A stretch of 25,212 nucleotides of DNA from Candidatus Cloacimonadota bacterium. Its GTDB lineage: Bacteria > Cloacimonadota > Cloacimonadia > Cloacimonadales > JAJBBL01. A program made the translations under genes and the position numbers. Of the stretch, positions 1 to 8,525 are shown piece after piece (within the stretch, counting starts at the first letter, position 1; every line of letters starts with the position of its first letter). A model generated the notes under the pieces. It saw only the letters and a list, made by a program, of their open reading frames with translations. It did no database searches and was not told the origin of the DNA. Where the stretch lies: the NCBI GenBank assembly GCA_020532365.1, contig JAJBBL010000095.1, positions 1-25,212 of the forward strand, read 5' to 3'.

Positions 1-729
1 AATCGCTATAAGTGCTACTAAAGAGAAGAAAATATTCCCTCTAATGAAATCACTCACCGCTATCGCGGCCATTGTAGGCGCAGGTAGGTCAGCTCCAAAT
101 CTGCCGTAAACTTCTGAGAACATTGGAATGATGTAATAGAAAAGACCCCAGACAACGAAACCTAAGAAGATGACAATGAATATAGGATAAGCCATTGCTG
201 ACCAAACCTTTCTTCGCGTATCCTCAACCTTCTCAAGATAGTCTGACAAGTTGTCCAAAACTCTATGAAGTGTACCTGAAACTTCACCCGACTGCACAAG
301 AGCGATATACAGATTGTTGAAAACACCTGGATGTTGTTCCATCGCTTCCGACAAACTGAAACCTTTCTTGATATCGTCTGATATCTTCTTCAAGATCTTC
401 TTTAGTCTTCTGTTTTTCTCCTCTTTTTCAAGGTTTGAAATTGCTTTCTCAAGCGTCAAACCGGCTGAGAACATCGTTGCTAACTGCCTTGTGAAGAACA
501 CAAGGGATTTCAACGAAATACCGGTTCTGAGCTTGTAGATAACAAGCATTACTTTTTCGAATAAAGACAATTTACCTTTAAAAGCGCCTTCAGCTGCGTT
601 CTTAACGGAGATAATCGTTCCGCCCTCTTTACTGAGCTTATCGACCGCTTCGTCAATAGTAGTAGCCTTAATGGTACCTTCGACCTTAACGCCTTTATTG
701 TCCTTTATAACATACATAAATGTTGCCAT
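1..729 (-). CDS. pilC: Type IV pilus inner-membrane platform protein PilC (partial, C-terminus outside window)
   Basis: PilC is the polytopic inner-membrane protein on which the PilB and PilT motors act during pilus assembly and retraction. The first 243 codons are visible, and the reading frame runs off the left edge of the window. The protein starts MATFMYVIKDNKG, followed by a first GspF-type helical cytoplasmic domain at about residues 65-170, which includes RQLATMFSAGLTLEKAI and LVQSGEVSGTL. A hydrophobic segment follows (YPIFIVIFLGFVVWGLFYFI, about 190-210), then a second hydrophobic stretch at the cut end. Full-length PilC is usually about 400 residues with two GspF domains, so roughly 40% is missing. 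The start ATG has an upstream GAGGTAAGA-type ribosome site. The gene lies 35 bases after pilB, as expected for an assembly ATPase/platform pair. The family is clear; PilC rather than GspF is chosen because of the pil context. Confidence 0.95.
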   Translation of the reverse strand, partial: MATFMYVIKDNKGVKVEGTIKATTIDEAVDKLSKEGGTIISVKNAAEGAFKGKLSLFEKVMLVIYKLRTGISLKSLVFFTRQLATMFSAGLTLEKAISNLEKEEKNRRLKKILKKISDDIKKGFSLSEAMEQHPGVFNNLYIALVQSGEVSGTLHRVLDNLSDYLEKVEDTRRKVWSAMAYPIFIVIFLGFVVWGLFYYIIPMFSEVYGRFGADLPAPTMAAIAVSDFIRGNIFFSLVALIAI

Positions 730-764
730 TCTTACCTCATTTATCTTCTAATATCTATTCCGCA

Positions 765-2471
765 TCAATCAACGATAGTAAGCTTTATCACCTCACGAAT
801 TGAAGTGATGCCCTGAATCATGATTTCCATTGCACTATCGTGTAGTGTGCGCATACCGTTTTCTAAAGCCTGCTCTCTGATAATATCCTGGTTCTGACCT
901 TCAAAGATTAACTTCCTAATTGAAGGCATAACTTCCAAGATTTCGAATACACCTGTTCGACCTGAGAATCCTGTGTTATCGCAACGTACGCAACCTTTAC
1001 CGATTTTAAAATTAATTTTAGCTGCTTCCTCTTTCGTGATTCCGCAATCCCTTAACTCCTCGTCTGTTGGCTGATAGTCTACCTTACAGTGAGTACAAAT
1101 CTTTCTGGCAAGTCGCTGAGCCATAACTAAGTTCAAAGATGAACCAACCAAGAAACTCGGAATTCCAATATCGATAAGTCGTGTTATCGTTGCTGGAGCA
1201 TCGTTAGCGTGAAGTGTCGTGAAAACTAAGTGACCTGTAAGTGAGAATTTAACAGCAATGTCAGCAGTCTCTTCGTCTCGAATCTCACCAATGAGAACAA
1301 TGTCCGGGTCCTGTCGAAGAACTGAACGCAAAGCAGCACCGAATGTTAAGCCGATTTTCTCCTTTGTTTCAATCTGACATACACCTTCAAGTCGATATTC
1401 AACAGGGTCTTCCACGGTAACAATATTAGTTTCTATATCTTGTATTTCTTTTAGAGCAGCGTGTAGTGTAGTTGATTTACCGCTACCAGTAGGTCCCGAT
1501 ACAATGATAATTCCATAGGGTCGTTTGATCCATTTCTTAAAGATTTCTAAATTGTATTCTGAGAAACCTAATGTTGTTAGTTTAAATCCGAAATCGCCCT
1601 TATCAAGAAGACGTAACACAGCCTTCTCGCCTGTTACCGTTGGTGTTATAGAAACACGCACGTCGACGGCTTTAAGGGCGGTTCTAAGGGAGATATGACC
1701 ATCTTGAGGTAGTCTTCTTTCAGCGATGTTAAGTTTTGACATAACCTTTATAAGTGAAATTACTCCTGCGTGTACGCCTATCGGAGGACTCATCACCTCT
1801 CTAAGCGCGCCGTCAACACGATAACGGACTCTCATATTTTTATACAAAGGCTCAATGTGAATATCTGTAGCTCCTGCCTTGATAGCCTCTGTAATAATCA
1901 AGTTTACCAGCTTCACTATCGGAGCATCAGCACCGGCAGATTTTTCGACGTTGATTTCGTTCTCTTCTTCGTCAACTGCTACAAAACCAAAATCGCCTAC
2001 TGCATCCTCAACTTCTGAGGTGGTTCGAATACTCTTATAGTATCTTTCTAAAGTGTCTGTTAGCGTGCTTTCACCAATCAGTACAGTCCTAACATTCTTT
2101 GTAAGTATTTTTCTAAGATTGTCCTGAATCACAATATTTTCTGGATCAGTAGTCGCTACTACAACCGAATCATCGTCTTCTGCTATGGCAATAACCCGGT
2201 TGGATACGGCGAATGGTTCAGGGATTAGACTTACAACTTCAGGATCTAAGTCTAACAACTGATTAGCGTCAACTATATCAATTTCAAGCTGATGATGAAG
2301 AGCTTTGAGCAGATCCCCTTCTTCGATATAACCAAGCTTAATGAGGGTCTCCCCTAATTTAAGATTGAAGTTATTTTGCTTGATTAAAGCCTCTTTAATC
2401 TGATCCTCTGTGGCAAGCTCTAAGTGCAGGAATATCTCGCCAATTCTTGCAAATTGAGGGTTAAAGGTCAT
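765..2471 (-). CDS. pilB: Type IV pilus extension ATPase PilB (GspE family)
   Basis: This is the hexameric cytoplasmic ATPase that powers pilin polymerisation through PilC. The protein has 568 residues, the normal PilB length. Residues 1-150 form a MshEN/GspE N-terminal domain (ARIGEIFLHLELATEDQI; KLGETLIKLGYI). The catalytic part contains an arginine-rich segment (MRVRYRVDGALREV), Walker A GPTGSGKST at about 326-334, an Asp-box region (VEDPVEYRLEG), an atypical Walker B (DPDIVLIGEIRDEET, about 388-402) and a His box (TGHLVFTTLHANDA). Cysteines at about 459, 462, 494 and 497 form the CxxC...CxxC zinc site characteristic of PilB/GspE and absent from PilT. The ATG is preceded by GGAG. The gene is separated from the upstream lipoprotein gene by a hairpin-containing gap and followed closely by pilC. 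The only realistic alternative is a type II secretion GspE, which the pilMNOPQ and pilT context argues against. Confidence 0.96.
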   Translation of the reverse strand: MTFNPQFARIGEIFLHLELATEDQIKEALIKQNNFNLKLGETLIKLGYIEEGDLLKALHHQLEIDIVDANQLLDLDPEVVSLIPEPFAVSNRVIAIAEDDDSVVVATTDPENIVIQDNLRKILTKNVRTVLIGESTLTDTLERYYKSIRTTSEVEDAVGDFGFVAVDEEENEINVEKSAGADAPIVKLVNLIITEAIKAGATDIHIEPLYKNMRVRYRVDGALREVMSPPIGVHAGVISLIKVMSKLNIAERRLPQDGHISLRTALKAVDVRVSITPTVTGEKAVLRLLDKGDFGFKLTTLGFSEYNLEIFKKWIKRPYGIIIVSGPTGSGKSTTLHAALKEIQDIETNIVTVEDPVEYRLEGVCQIETKEKIGLTFGAALRSVLRQDPDIVLIGEIRDEETADIAVKFSLTGHLVFTTLHANDAPATITRLIDIGIPSFLVGSSLNLVMAQRLARKICTHCKVDYQPTDEELRDCGITKEEAAKINFKIGKGCVRCDNTGFSGRTGVFEILEVMPSIRKLIFEGQNQDIIREQALENGMRTLHDSAMEIMIQGITSIREVIKLTIVD

Positions 2472-2532
2472 TCGTTCTCCTTTTCTAAGTTATTACATTA
2501 TACCTTTAGTGGTCAAAATTATTACTATTAAT

Positions 2533-2564
2533 AGGTTCGAAGAGTCGTATGACCCTCCGAACCT
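2533..2564 (-). terminator. Strong hairpin between the Ig-lipoprotein gene and pilB
   Basis: The inverted repeat has arms 2533-2546 and 2551-2564 with a 4-base loop. Read as the minus-strand transcript, all 14 positions pair if two G-U pairs are allowed; read as the plus strand, the same two positions are A-C mismatches. The structure therefore appears selected in the pil transcript. Only a weak U-rich tract follows (ATTAATAGTAATAATTTT). It may be a partial terminator, or a processing or stability element that separates pilBC expression from the upstream genes. I saw nothing else in the 124-base gap apart from the pilB ribosome site. Confidence 0.55.
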
Positions 2565-2595
2565 TAATTTAATTGTCTATCACATTAGATAGCTA

Positions 2596-5316
2596 TTACG
2601 CTCCTGGTGGCCTGTCGAGCATGAATCTCTTAATAGCTGTCTGTGTCTGTGTTATTGTGTTAGTACCTGCTAAGAATGCTACTATTAACACGTCTTCCTG
2701 TAAGTAGTAGTCTTCAGTAGGTTCTGGACATTCCCACATTCTAAGACGTAATATTGTAGCTGTTTTACCCTCTCTTGTAATGTAGGTGGTTTTCTCTTTA
2801 ACCTGAACATCTTTCGGCTCAAAGAAAAATCCGTGGGTTGATGCAACGTCTATTACACCATTGGATATTGGGTTTCCTTGACCGTCAGCAAGAGTAATAC
2901 TGATTTTAACGTCAGCATATGCTCGTACTTCATCGTCCTGGAAGAAGTTAACGTGTAGCCTGTCAGGAATTAACTCCAATGTTGGACCGTTGATGGGAAG
3001 GGTTACTAAAGCAGAACCTTGAATACCACCTGACTCAGCTCTTACATAGAGTTTGTCATAAGTGTTTCGACCGTTATAGGTTAAGTGGGTATAAGCAACA
3101 CCTGGTGATCCGTCTGGATCTTCATCGCCGATGTTACCAACAAAACCATGACCTACGATTGACATATCGCCAGGTAATTCCTCTGTTGGATCTTCAGATT
3201 CAATTGTGAAGTGAACTGCTGTTCCGTCGATAACTGGGTTACCGTATACGTCTTTAACAATTGCACTCGCCTGAATACGCCATAAACCACCACCTAAAGC
3301 GGTACCTGTATTAAAGTCACCAATGAGTGGTTGAACTGTGTTAGGTTGACCTGATCTAATAACGATATTAGATTTGGTAGCTTGGATTGCTGGGTTCTCT
3401 ACTAAAGAAGCCTTAACCCTAATTGTACCTGAACCAGTACCACTATTGATTGAAGCAACAGCAACACCGTTGTTTGAGAGAACGATATCGCTATTACCGA
3501 TGTTATTAATGTTTGCACCAGCTGGTACTGGAGCTACTAATTCAAATTTTACATTCTCGTGACCTGAAACAAGGTTACCGTTAAAGTCGAAAAGTTCAAC
3601 TTTAAGACCTCTTGATTCAATACCACCAACACCACGTACGTCTAAGTACATATCCTGCTCTTGAGCAAAGGAAATTGTGTTAATGTGATCTGAGAAGATT
3701 GTGAATATTGATGTACCTGATGCTTCATCTCCGTCACCGGTTGGAGCATACTTTGCAGTAATGAGACAAGTACCTGCTGACACGCCTGGGTAATAAACTG
3801 CTGTAGCAATACCTTCTGAGTTGGTAGAGGCTACTGGCTGGATACCACCGATTGATGTTTCAAAGTGGATCGGCAAGTTTTCTCTTACAGGGTTACTAAA
3901 TTCGTCAGTAACAACCGCTCTGATCTCTACCTTTCTGGTAAAGTTTACTGGGATTCCTTCAATTGGAATCGTGGACATCTCACCTTCGTCATCTTCGTAG
4001 AATGGAATTGGGTTAAGGAAAGCTGGAGGTCCTGGATTGATTACTCTATCCTGAATGTCCTGTACTTTAGGCTTACCGTCAACGCCACCAACCATTGCTT
4101 TGATTCTTACAGTACCGGCTTGGGTTCCTGTATTCCACTTCACTGAAGTACTACCGTTAGCAGTAACACCAGTTCTAATGTTCTCTTCGAAATCACCAAG
4201 ACTTGCGTCAAAAGTGATTAAAGTACCGTCAGCTACATAGTCACCATTAACGTCTAAAGCTTCTGCTCTAAGAGTTAATTCTTGGTCTAAACCGTAAGCT
4301 TGTGAAAGTGATACAAGTCTGACCTCAGCAACTTCTGGAGTCTCTACTATATCAACTTTGACAGTTCCGTGAACACTACCATAAGTAGCTTGAATGTAAG
4401 CAGTGCCTAAATCGCCAGCATCTTTAAAGATTGAGGTAGCGACACCTAAGGTATCTGTCAACATTAAAGAAGCGATCTGTCCAATAGGTTCACCAGCAGA
4501 GTTTCTTGCTCTGAATCTAACTGGCTCTTCGACTACTGGATATTTTTCGTGGTCTACCACTCTTGCTTTGATGACGGAAACAGTAATGTTATTGTCATTG
4601 TAAATTACATCGTGTGAGGCAGTTACTTTAATATCATAGTTGGTAACAACTGGCAATATTTTCACTTTAATGGTTCTAAATGAGCCATCTACTGCAGCTG
4701 TAACTGTTGCTTCTCCAACATCTCCGTTGTCGCCAAATGTGGCTATTGCAACACCTGAACTATCTGTAGCAGCAAAGGATGTGATTTGTCCCTTGTCTGT
4801 TTTGAACTTAACTAATTTCCCTGTTACACCAACACCCTCTTTGTCTTTAACTAACGCTCTGATTGCAGAGGTGGTTAAGTTGTTGTCTTGGTAGATTGAA
4901 TCAGGGAGTGCAAGAATACTGGTAATACCATAGTCACCTTCAAAAGGAACTATAGTAACTGAAATATTCTTTTTTGATTTGTGGATTGAAGCTTGAACAT
5001 TAGCGACTACCGTTGAAGAAATATTGTGGTAGAATTTCGCTGTAGCAATACCAAACTCGTTGGTTACTGCCGAAGCTTCAACAATACCTTTATCAGCTTT
5101 GAAGGTTACTGTTTGACCAGGAGCAGGTACCCCTTTCTTGGTCAAAACTAAAGCTTCTAATTCTGTCTCAAAGCCTGAATACAGTGTGTCAACAGCTGAG
5201 AAACTGACCAAGTCATATTGATCAAGATCTAAAGCTCTCTTGTCACAACCTGTAAAGACTGTCAAAAGCAGAGTCAAAATTATAGAAGCAAGTGTTAATG
5301 TTTTAATTAATTTCAT
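2596..5316 (-). CDS. Large lipoprotein with about eight tandem bacterial Ig-like (Big_1/invasin-type) domains
   Basis: The protein has 906 residues and appears to be an exported, lipid-anchored, elongated surface or periplasmic protein. It starts MKLIKTLTLASIILTLLL and has a lipobox ending TVFTGC, with the modified cysteine at residue 24. The rest resolves into about eight repeats of 85-120 residues. These carry Big_1-style motifs such as GVPAPGQTVTFKADKG and TNEFGIATAKF, and equivalents TDSSGVAIATF, TDTLGVATSIF and TNSEGIATAVYY at matching places in domains 2, 3 and 5. I chose the start at 5316 because AAGGAG lies 6 bases upstream; an in-frame ATG at 5349 lies inside pilQ and would spoil the signal peptide. 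The pilQ stop codon overlaps this ribosome site, so the two genes are translationally linked. Its role is unknown. Position suggests a pilus-associated adhesin, a secretin-anchoring spacer or a structural lipoprotein. No catalytic motif is visible. Confidence 0.85.
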   Translation of the reverse strand: MKLIKTLTLASIILTLLLTVFTGCDKRALDLDQYDLVSFSAVDTLYSGFETELEALVLTKKGVPAPGQTVTFKADKGIVEASAVTNEFGIATAKFYHNISSTVVANVQASIHKSKKNISVTIVPFEGDYGITSILALPDSIYQDNNLTTSAIRALVKDKEGVGVTGKLVKFKTDKGQITSFAATDSSGVAIATFGDNGDVGEATVTAAVDGSFRTIKVKILPVVTNYDIKVTASHDVIYNDNNITVSVIKARVVDHEKYPVVEEPVRFRARNSAGEPIGQIASLMLTDTLGVATSIFKDAGDLGTAYIQATYGSVHGTVKVDIVETPEVAEVRLVSLSQAYGLDQELTLRAEALDVNGDYVADGTLITFDASLGDFEENIRTGVTANGSTSVKWNTGTQAGTVRIKAMVGGVDGKPKVQDIQDRVINPGPPAFLNPIPFYEDDEGEMSTIPIEGIPVNFTRKVEIRAVVTDEFSNPVRENLPIHFETSIGGIQPVASTNSEGIATAVYYPGVSAGTCLITAKYAPTGDGDEASGTSIFTIFSDHINTISFAQEQDMYLDVRGVGGIESRGLKVELFDFNGNLVSGHENVKFELVAPVPAGANINNIGNSDIVLSNNGVAVASINSGTGSGTIRVKASLVENPAIQATKSNIVIRSGQPNTVQPLIGDFNTGTALGGGLWRIQASAIVKDVYGNPVIDGTAVHFTIESEDPTEELPGDMSIVGHGFVGNIGDEDPDGSPGVAYTHLTYNGRNTYDKLYVRAESGGIQGSALVTLPINGPTLELIPDRLHVNFFQDDEVRAYADVKISITLADGQGNPISNGVIDVASTHGFFFEPKDVQVKEKTTYITREGKTATILRLRMWECPEPTEDYYLQEDVLIVAFLAGTNTITQTQTAIKRFMLDRPPGA

Positions 5317-5326
5317 CTTCAACTCC

Positions 5327-6796
5327 TTAGTCAATTTCCTCGAATTCAACGATTACTTCGTTCTCTTCGTTATCTTCTTCAGCTTCTTCTTTTTCAAGAA
5401 TAAGTCTTCTTTCGAGTCTCTCGTCAACTTCAAACTCAACTTGATGCTCTTCTAAATCAACGATTCTTGGTGTAATCTCGATGATTAAATCAGTTGTAGT
5501 GATGTTTTCAGTGCGATGCTGGAAGAATCTTCCTATAAATGGAATGCTGCCTAACAAAGGAACCTTGTCTACTGAATACATTATGTTAGAACTCAATAAA
5601 CCACCAACGATGATTTTGCTGCCGTCTGGTACAGTTACTGTTGAGTTCACTCTTCTTACCTTAGTTCTTGGAACATAGCCAGCTACAAGCTCTGTAACTG
5701 AGCTAACTTCAGGTGTTAAAGCAACTGTGATTTGACCGTCTTTGTTTACGGTAGGAGATACTTTCAACATAATACCAACTTGCTCTCTCTCCACTTGAAG
5801 GTTATACTCTCTGTCAGTTACAACAAAAGGTACTACTTCACCAATGTGAATCTCAGCGTTCTCACCACTTAAAGCGGTTAATCTGGTATCGGTTAAAAGC
5901 TTAGCAGCACTGTTCTCTAACAACCAGTTAATGGTAATGTCAAATGCAGTTAACTGACGACTGAATCTGGCAACATTGCCCCAATCATCCATTTTCTGGA
6001 AATATTGTGTAGTTGGTAAAGCACCTAATGGTTGGGCTGAACCGTGGGTTAAAGCACCTGTAACGTCTGAATAGTTGTATGGTAAGCCTACACCACTTGA
6101 GTTAACTGGGTTCTCAGCAATGATTGTGGTAAGATGGTTAAGTTTTGACCAATCAATACCCTTTTTTTTAGAATCAGTAACTGAAACTTCGATAAGTCTT
6201 GCTCTGATTTCTACTTGTTTCTGAGGAACGTCAAATTCTTGAATTCTTTTGCTAATCTCAGCAAATGATACTGGGTTAGCGTGAAGCATAATTGCGTTTT
6301 GCCCTTCTAATTCAACAGCTTTTCCTGGGAAAGATTCGAGCGCTTTGACTACGTTTTTAGCATTAACGTTGTTGAGGTTAATGACATAGCTCCTCTCGCC
6401 TACTTCTTCTTGGATCTTTTTGCTGTCACCAACAAGAAAAGTGCTATCACCAATTAAACGATATGAAAGACCTACTGCCTTAACGACGAGTGAGAGAGCC
6501 TCTTCGATTGGAATTTCTTTAAGGCTAACTGTAATTTTAGGTTCTTCATCTTTATCTTTTTCTCCGATAGCATCGACGGAGAGCACGATATTAGTATTAC
6601 TCATTTTTGCCATAGTAGCCAGGATGTTTGAGATCGAAGCGTCTACAGCATCAATAGTTATTTTTCTTTCCAATAGGTTAACGTCATCTGTAGCAGCTAC
6701 TAAGCTAACTGCTCCCAGAATCATACTAACGATTATTATAAAGCAGACTCTATCTTTAAAAGAAAAGACAGGCTTATGAAAAATAGAATTGAACAT
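5327..6796 (-). CDS. pilQ: Type IV pilus outer-membrane secretin PilQ (short form)
   Basis: PilQ forms the outer-membrane gate through which the pilus passes. The protein has 489 residues, shorter than many PilQ proteins (often about 700) because it lacks the peptidoglycan-binding AMIN domains. A long signal sequence with a hydrophobic core (CFIIIVSMILGAVSLVAA) ends near residue 35. It is followed by an N0/STN domain (about 44-125), an N1 domain (about 135-190, VINLNNVNAKNVVKAL) and a secretin domain (about 195-445). The secretin domain carries hallmark C-terminal motifs PDGSKIIVGGLL and VPLLGSIPFIGRFF. The last ~45 residues form a strongly acidic tail (EEAEEDNEENE), which is unusual. The ATG at 6796 has AAGGAG upstream. 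The gene lies between the PilP-like gene and the Ig-repeat lipoprotein gene, whose ribosome site overlaps the pilQ stop codon. No lipobox is present. Confidence 0.93.
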   Translation of the reverse strand: MFNSIFHKPVFSFKDRVCFIIIVSMILGAVSLVAATDDVNLLERKITIDAVDASISNILATMAKMSNTNIVLSVDAIGEKDKDEEPKITVSLKEIPIEEALSLVVKAVGLSYRLIGDSTFLVGDSKKIQEEVGERSYVINLNNVNAKNVVKALESFPGKAVELEGQNAIMLHANPVSFAEISKRIQEFDVPQKQVEIRARLIEVSVTDSKKKGIDWSKLNHLTTIIAENPVNSSGVGLPYNYSDVTGALTHGSAQPLGALPTTQYFQKMDDWGNVARFSRQLTAFDITINWLLENSAAKLLTDTRLTALSGENAEIHIGEVVPFVVTDREYNLQVEREQVGIMLKVSPTVNKDGQITVALTPEVSSVTELVAGYVPRTKVRRVNSTVTVPDGSKIIVGGLLSSNIMYSVDKVPLLGSIPFIGRFFQHRTENITTTDLIIEITPRIVDLEEHQVEFEVDERLERRLILEKEEAEEDNEENEVIVEFEEID

Positions 6797-6820
6797 ATAT
6801 TCTCCTTATTCCTTTTTATT

Positions 6821-7360
6821 TTACCATATATATTCTTTAACGTTTGAACGAGTATCCAACTTAGTTGGTTTGTCAGGAATTGGCTTCAACTCCAATACTG
6901 TTTGTCTACCACTCTTTACAAGGGTGAGTTTACCGTTTTCGATATTAGTAATCTTACTGTTGTCAATTACATCACCGACTCCATAGACTTCTGTTTTCCC
7001 TTGAAAGGCTATTGCAGCCTTGGAGTTCCCTTGATCGTCGATATAGGTAGCTGCTAATCTCATCATAGCTTCAACCTGACGACGCCATTCCTGTTCCAAG
7101 TCAACTTTTGTTTTCACTATTAAGTTCTGTTCTAAGGGGTCTCTTGTTACGGTAAAACTAAAGTCTTTCCTGTCTCGTATAGAGTCTTCAATTTGCTCGA
7201 TTTGAGCCAAGAGATCTCCTCCGAGAGCCATTTCTTTGTATCTTGACTCAGCCGGAATATTATCTTCTGCCTTAATGAAGTAATATGCTCTAATAGCGAA
7301 GGCAAACAGTACGATTACAACCAGACCTATAGTAAAATCTTTTAAATGTCTCGATTCCAT
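6821..7360 (-). CDS. PilP/GspC-like inner-membrane alignment protein
   Basis: This 179-residue bitopic protein probably links the PilN/PilO subcomplex to the secretin. It has one N-terminal membrane segment (TIGLVVIVLFAFAIRAYYFI, about residues 10-29), a middle section of charged helix, and a small beta-rich C-terminal domain at about 120-170. That domain (KTEVYGVGDVI, ITNIENGKLTLVKSG) resembles the homology region (HR) of GspC/PilP. Classical PilP is a lipoprotein with a cysteine anchor; here there is no lipobox and a plain transmembrane helix instead, which is GspC-like. The start ATG shares one base with the pilO stop (TAATG), and GGAGG lies upstream, so translation is coupled. The position between pilO and pilQ is exactly where pilP normally sits. 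Sequence similarity to PilP is weak, so the call rests on topology, the HR-like pattern and gene order. Confidence 0.7.
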   Translation of the reverse strand: MESRHLKDFTIGLVVIVLFAFAIRAYYFIKAEDNIPAESRYKEMALGGDLLAQIEQIEDSIRDRKDFSFTVTRDPLEQNLIVKTKVDLEQEWRRQVEAMMRLAATYIDDQGNSKAAIAFQGKTEVYGVGDVIDNSKITNIENGKLTLVKSGRQTVLELKPIPDKPTKLDTRSNVKEYIW

Positions 7361-7920
7361 TACGCCTCCTTCACAATTTTAAATACTGATAGTTCTAACA
7401 CCACGCGATACTGAGTAACTTGATTACCTTGTTCTTCGTAATCAGTTTCTCTTCCGCCTCTAACGGCTTTTACATCGAGGGTATTAATTTTCACGATATT
7501 ATCCATTTTTTCAATTTGAGCCAGAAATTTACCTAATTGAACGTAAGTGCTCATAATATCCATTACGTAGTTATGTTCAACTTGGTTACTTGAAGATGAG
7601 AAAGCAGTTCTTGGTAGCAGTGAGAAGACTGCTATTTGATAAGTATCTGCAAGTTCAGCGAGAACTTTAATTTTCTCATTAACTTCTTCTGACGTGAACC
7701 CTTTTTCACTTGATAGCGTATTATCGATAACTTTAGATACTTGGCTAAGTTGGTCATCGAGTACTTTAGCGCTATTTAATCTTTCTTGAGCTCTTCTGAT
7801 ATTTCTATCGACTCTTGAGATATCGGTTGTTTTGCTTGTTAGCATTGAATTAGCGGAGTAAAAGAAGAATAGAGCAACTACTACAACTACTCCGAGCAAA
7901 ATTAAGTATCTCTCTTTCAT
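7360..7920 (-). CDS. pilO: Type IV pilus alignment protein PilO
   Basis: This 186-residue inner-membrane protein pairs with PilN to form the periplasmic alignment subcomplex. It has a short cytoplasmic N-terminus, one membrane helix (YLILLGVVVVVALFFFYSA, about residues 5-23), a coiled-coil region (about 30-80) and a ferredoxin-like periplasmic domain (about 90-180). The periplasmic domain includes the PilO-typical YVQLGKFLAQIEKMDNIVKI pattern. The ATG overlaps the pilN stop by four bases (ATGA), and the gene ends one base into the next start codon, so pilN, pilO and the PilP-like gene form a tightly coupled block. The length and architecture match PilO. A type II secretion GspM is the alternative, but the pilM and pilN neighbours favour PilO. 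Confidence 0.9.
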   Translation of the reverse strand: MKERYLILLGVVVVVALFFFYSANSMLTSKTTDISRVDRNIRRAQERLNSAKVLDDQLSQVSKVIDNTLSSEKGFTSEEVNEKIKVLAELADTYQIAVFSLLPRTAFSSSSNQVEHNYVMDIMSTYVQLGKFLAQIEKMDNIVKINTLDVKAVRGGRETDYEEQGNQVTQYRVVLELSVFKIVKEA

Positions 7921-8516
7921 CCTCTTCTCCTATCTTTTTTTGCTAAATCACGTCCAACGCAGTCGATCTGGAATCGGATAATATCAACATCTTTTTCACG
8001 GTCACGGCTTGATTTAACGAATTTAATATCGCTAAAGTCAGCGTTGATTTGTGGGTTTCCATTGAGGCTTTCGATAAATTCATGAATTAAATCGAATTCT
8101 TTTTCCTCAACTTCAACTTGAGTTATGCCGAACAGGCTCAGTGTACCATCTTTATATGAGAAGTGAGTAATAGCTGTTTTGTCAGTAGTAATGTGAGCTA
8201 AGGCGATCAGCTTATCTGCCCAGAATATACGTTCTGTACTAAGCTTAGCGAGTCTTTGCAGGTCATTAGCTGACAGGTAGTCACCACTTTCTCTAAAGGA
8301 TTGTATTTCCTGATTAATTTCGTTCAGCAATGCTTGTCTTGATTTCAATTTATTATCTAACGAGTTATTGAAGAACAGGATAGCGCCGTAGAGAATTACA
8401 GTAACCGCTGCAAATATGATTACGGTATTTCTGAAGGTTCTTGCTTCAGCTTCTCTTTTTTGTCTAAGTTCTCCAAACTTATTAAGATTGATTTTGAAAA
8501 ACATTTGTCCAGTCAT
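7917..8516 (-). CDS. pilN: Type IV pilus alignment protein PilN
   Basis: PilN is an inner-membrane bitopic protein whose cytoplasmic N-terminal motif binds PilM and whose periplasmic part dimerises with PilO. The 199-residue protein begins MTGQMFFKINLNKF. The INLNKF stretch corresponds to the PilM-docking INLLP-type motif, though it is not an exact match. A membrane helix follows (TVIIFAAVTVILYGAILFF, about residues 30-48), then a coiled coil and an alpha/beta periplasmic domain. I kept the start at 8516 because GGAGG lies 4-5 bases upstream; the internal ATG at codon 5 would be too far away. The ribosome site touches the pilM stop (9-base gap). Downstream, its TGA overlaps the pilO ATG. Confidence 0.9.
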   Translation of the reverse strand: MTGQMFFKINLNKFGELRQKREAEARTFRNTVIIFAAVTVILYGAILFFNNSLDNKLKSRQALLNEINQEIQSFRESGDYLSANDLQRLAKLSTERIFWADKLIALAHITTDKTAITHFSYKDGTLSLFGITQVEVEEKEFDLIHEFIESLNGNPQINADFSDIKFVKSSRDREKDVDIIRFQIDCVGRDLAKKDRRRG

Positions 8517-8525
8517 CTACCCTCC

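Noticed and set aside
3374..4894. Several open frames on the plus strand across the Ig-repeat gene
   Set aside because: They are antisense shadows of a repetitive gene, with no ribosome sites and no recognisable protein features.
2596..5349. Longer version of the Ig lipoprotein starting at 5349
   Set aside because: It begins inside pilQ, has no ribosome site and adds 11 charged residues before the signal peptide; AAGGAG is ideally placed for the ATG at 5316.
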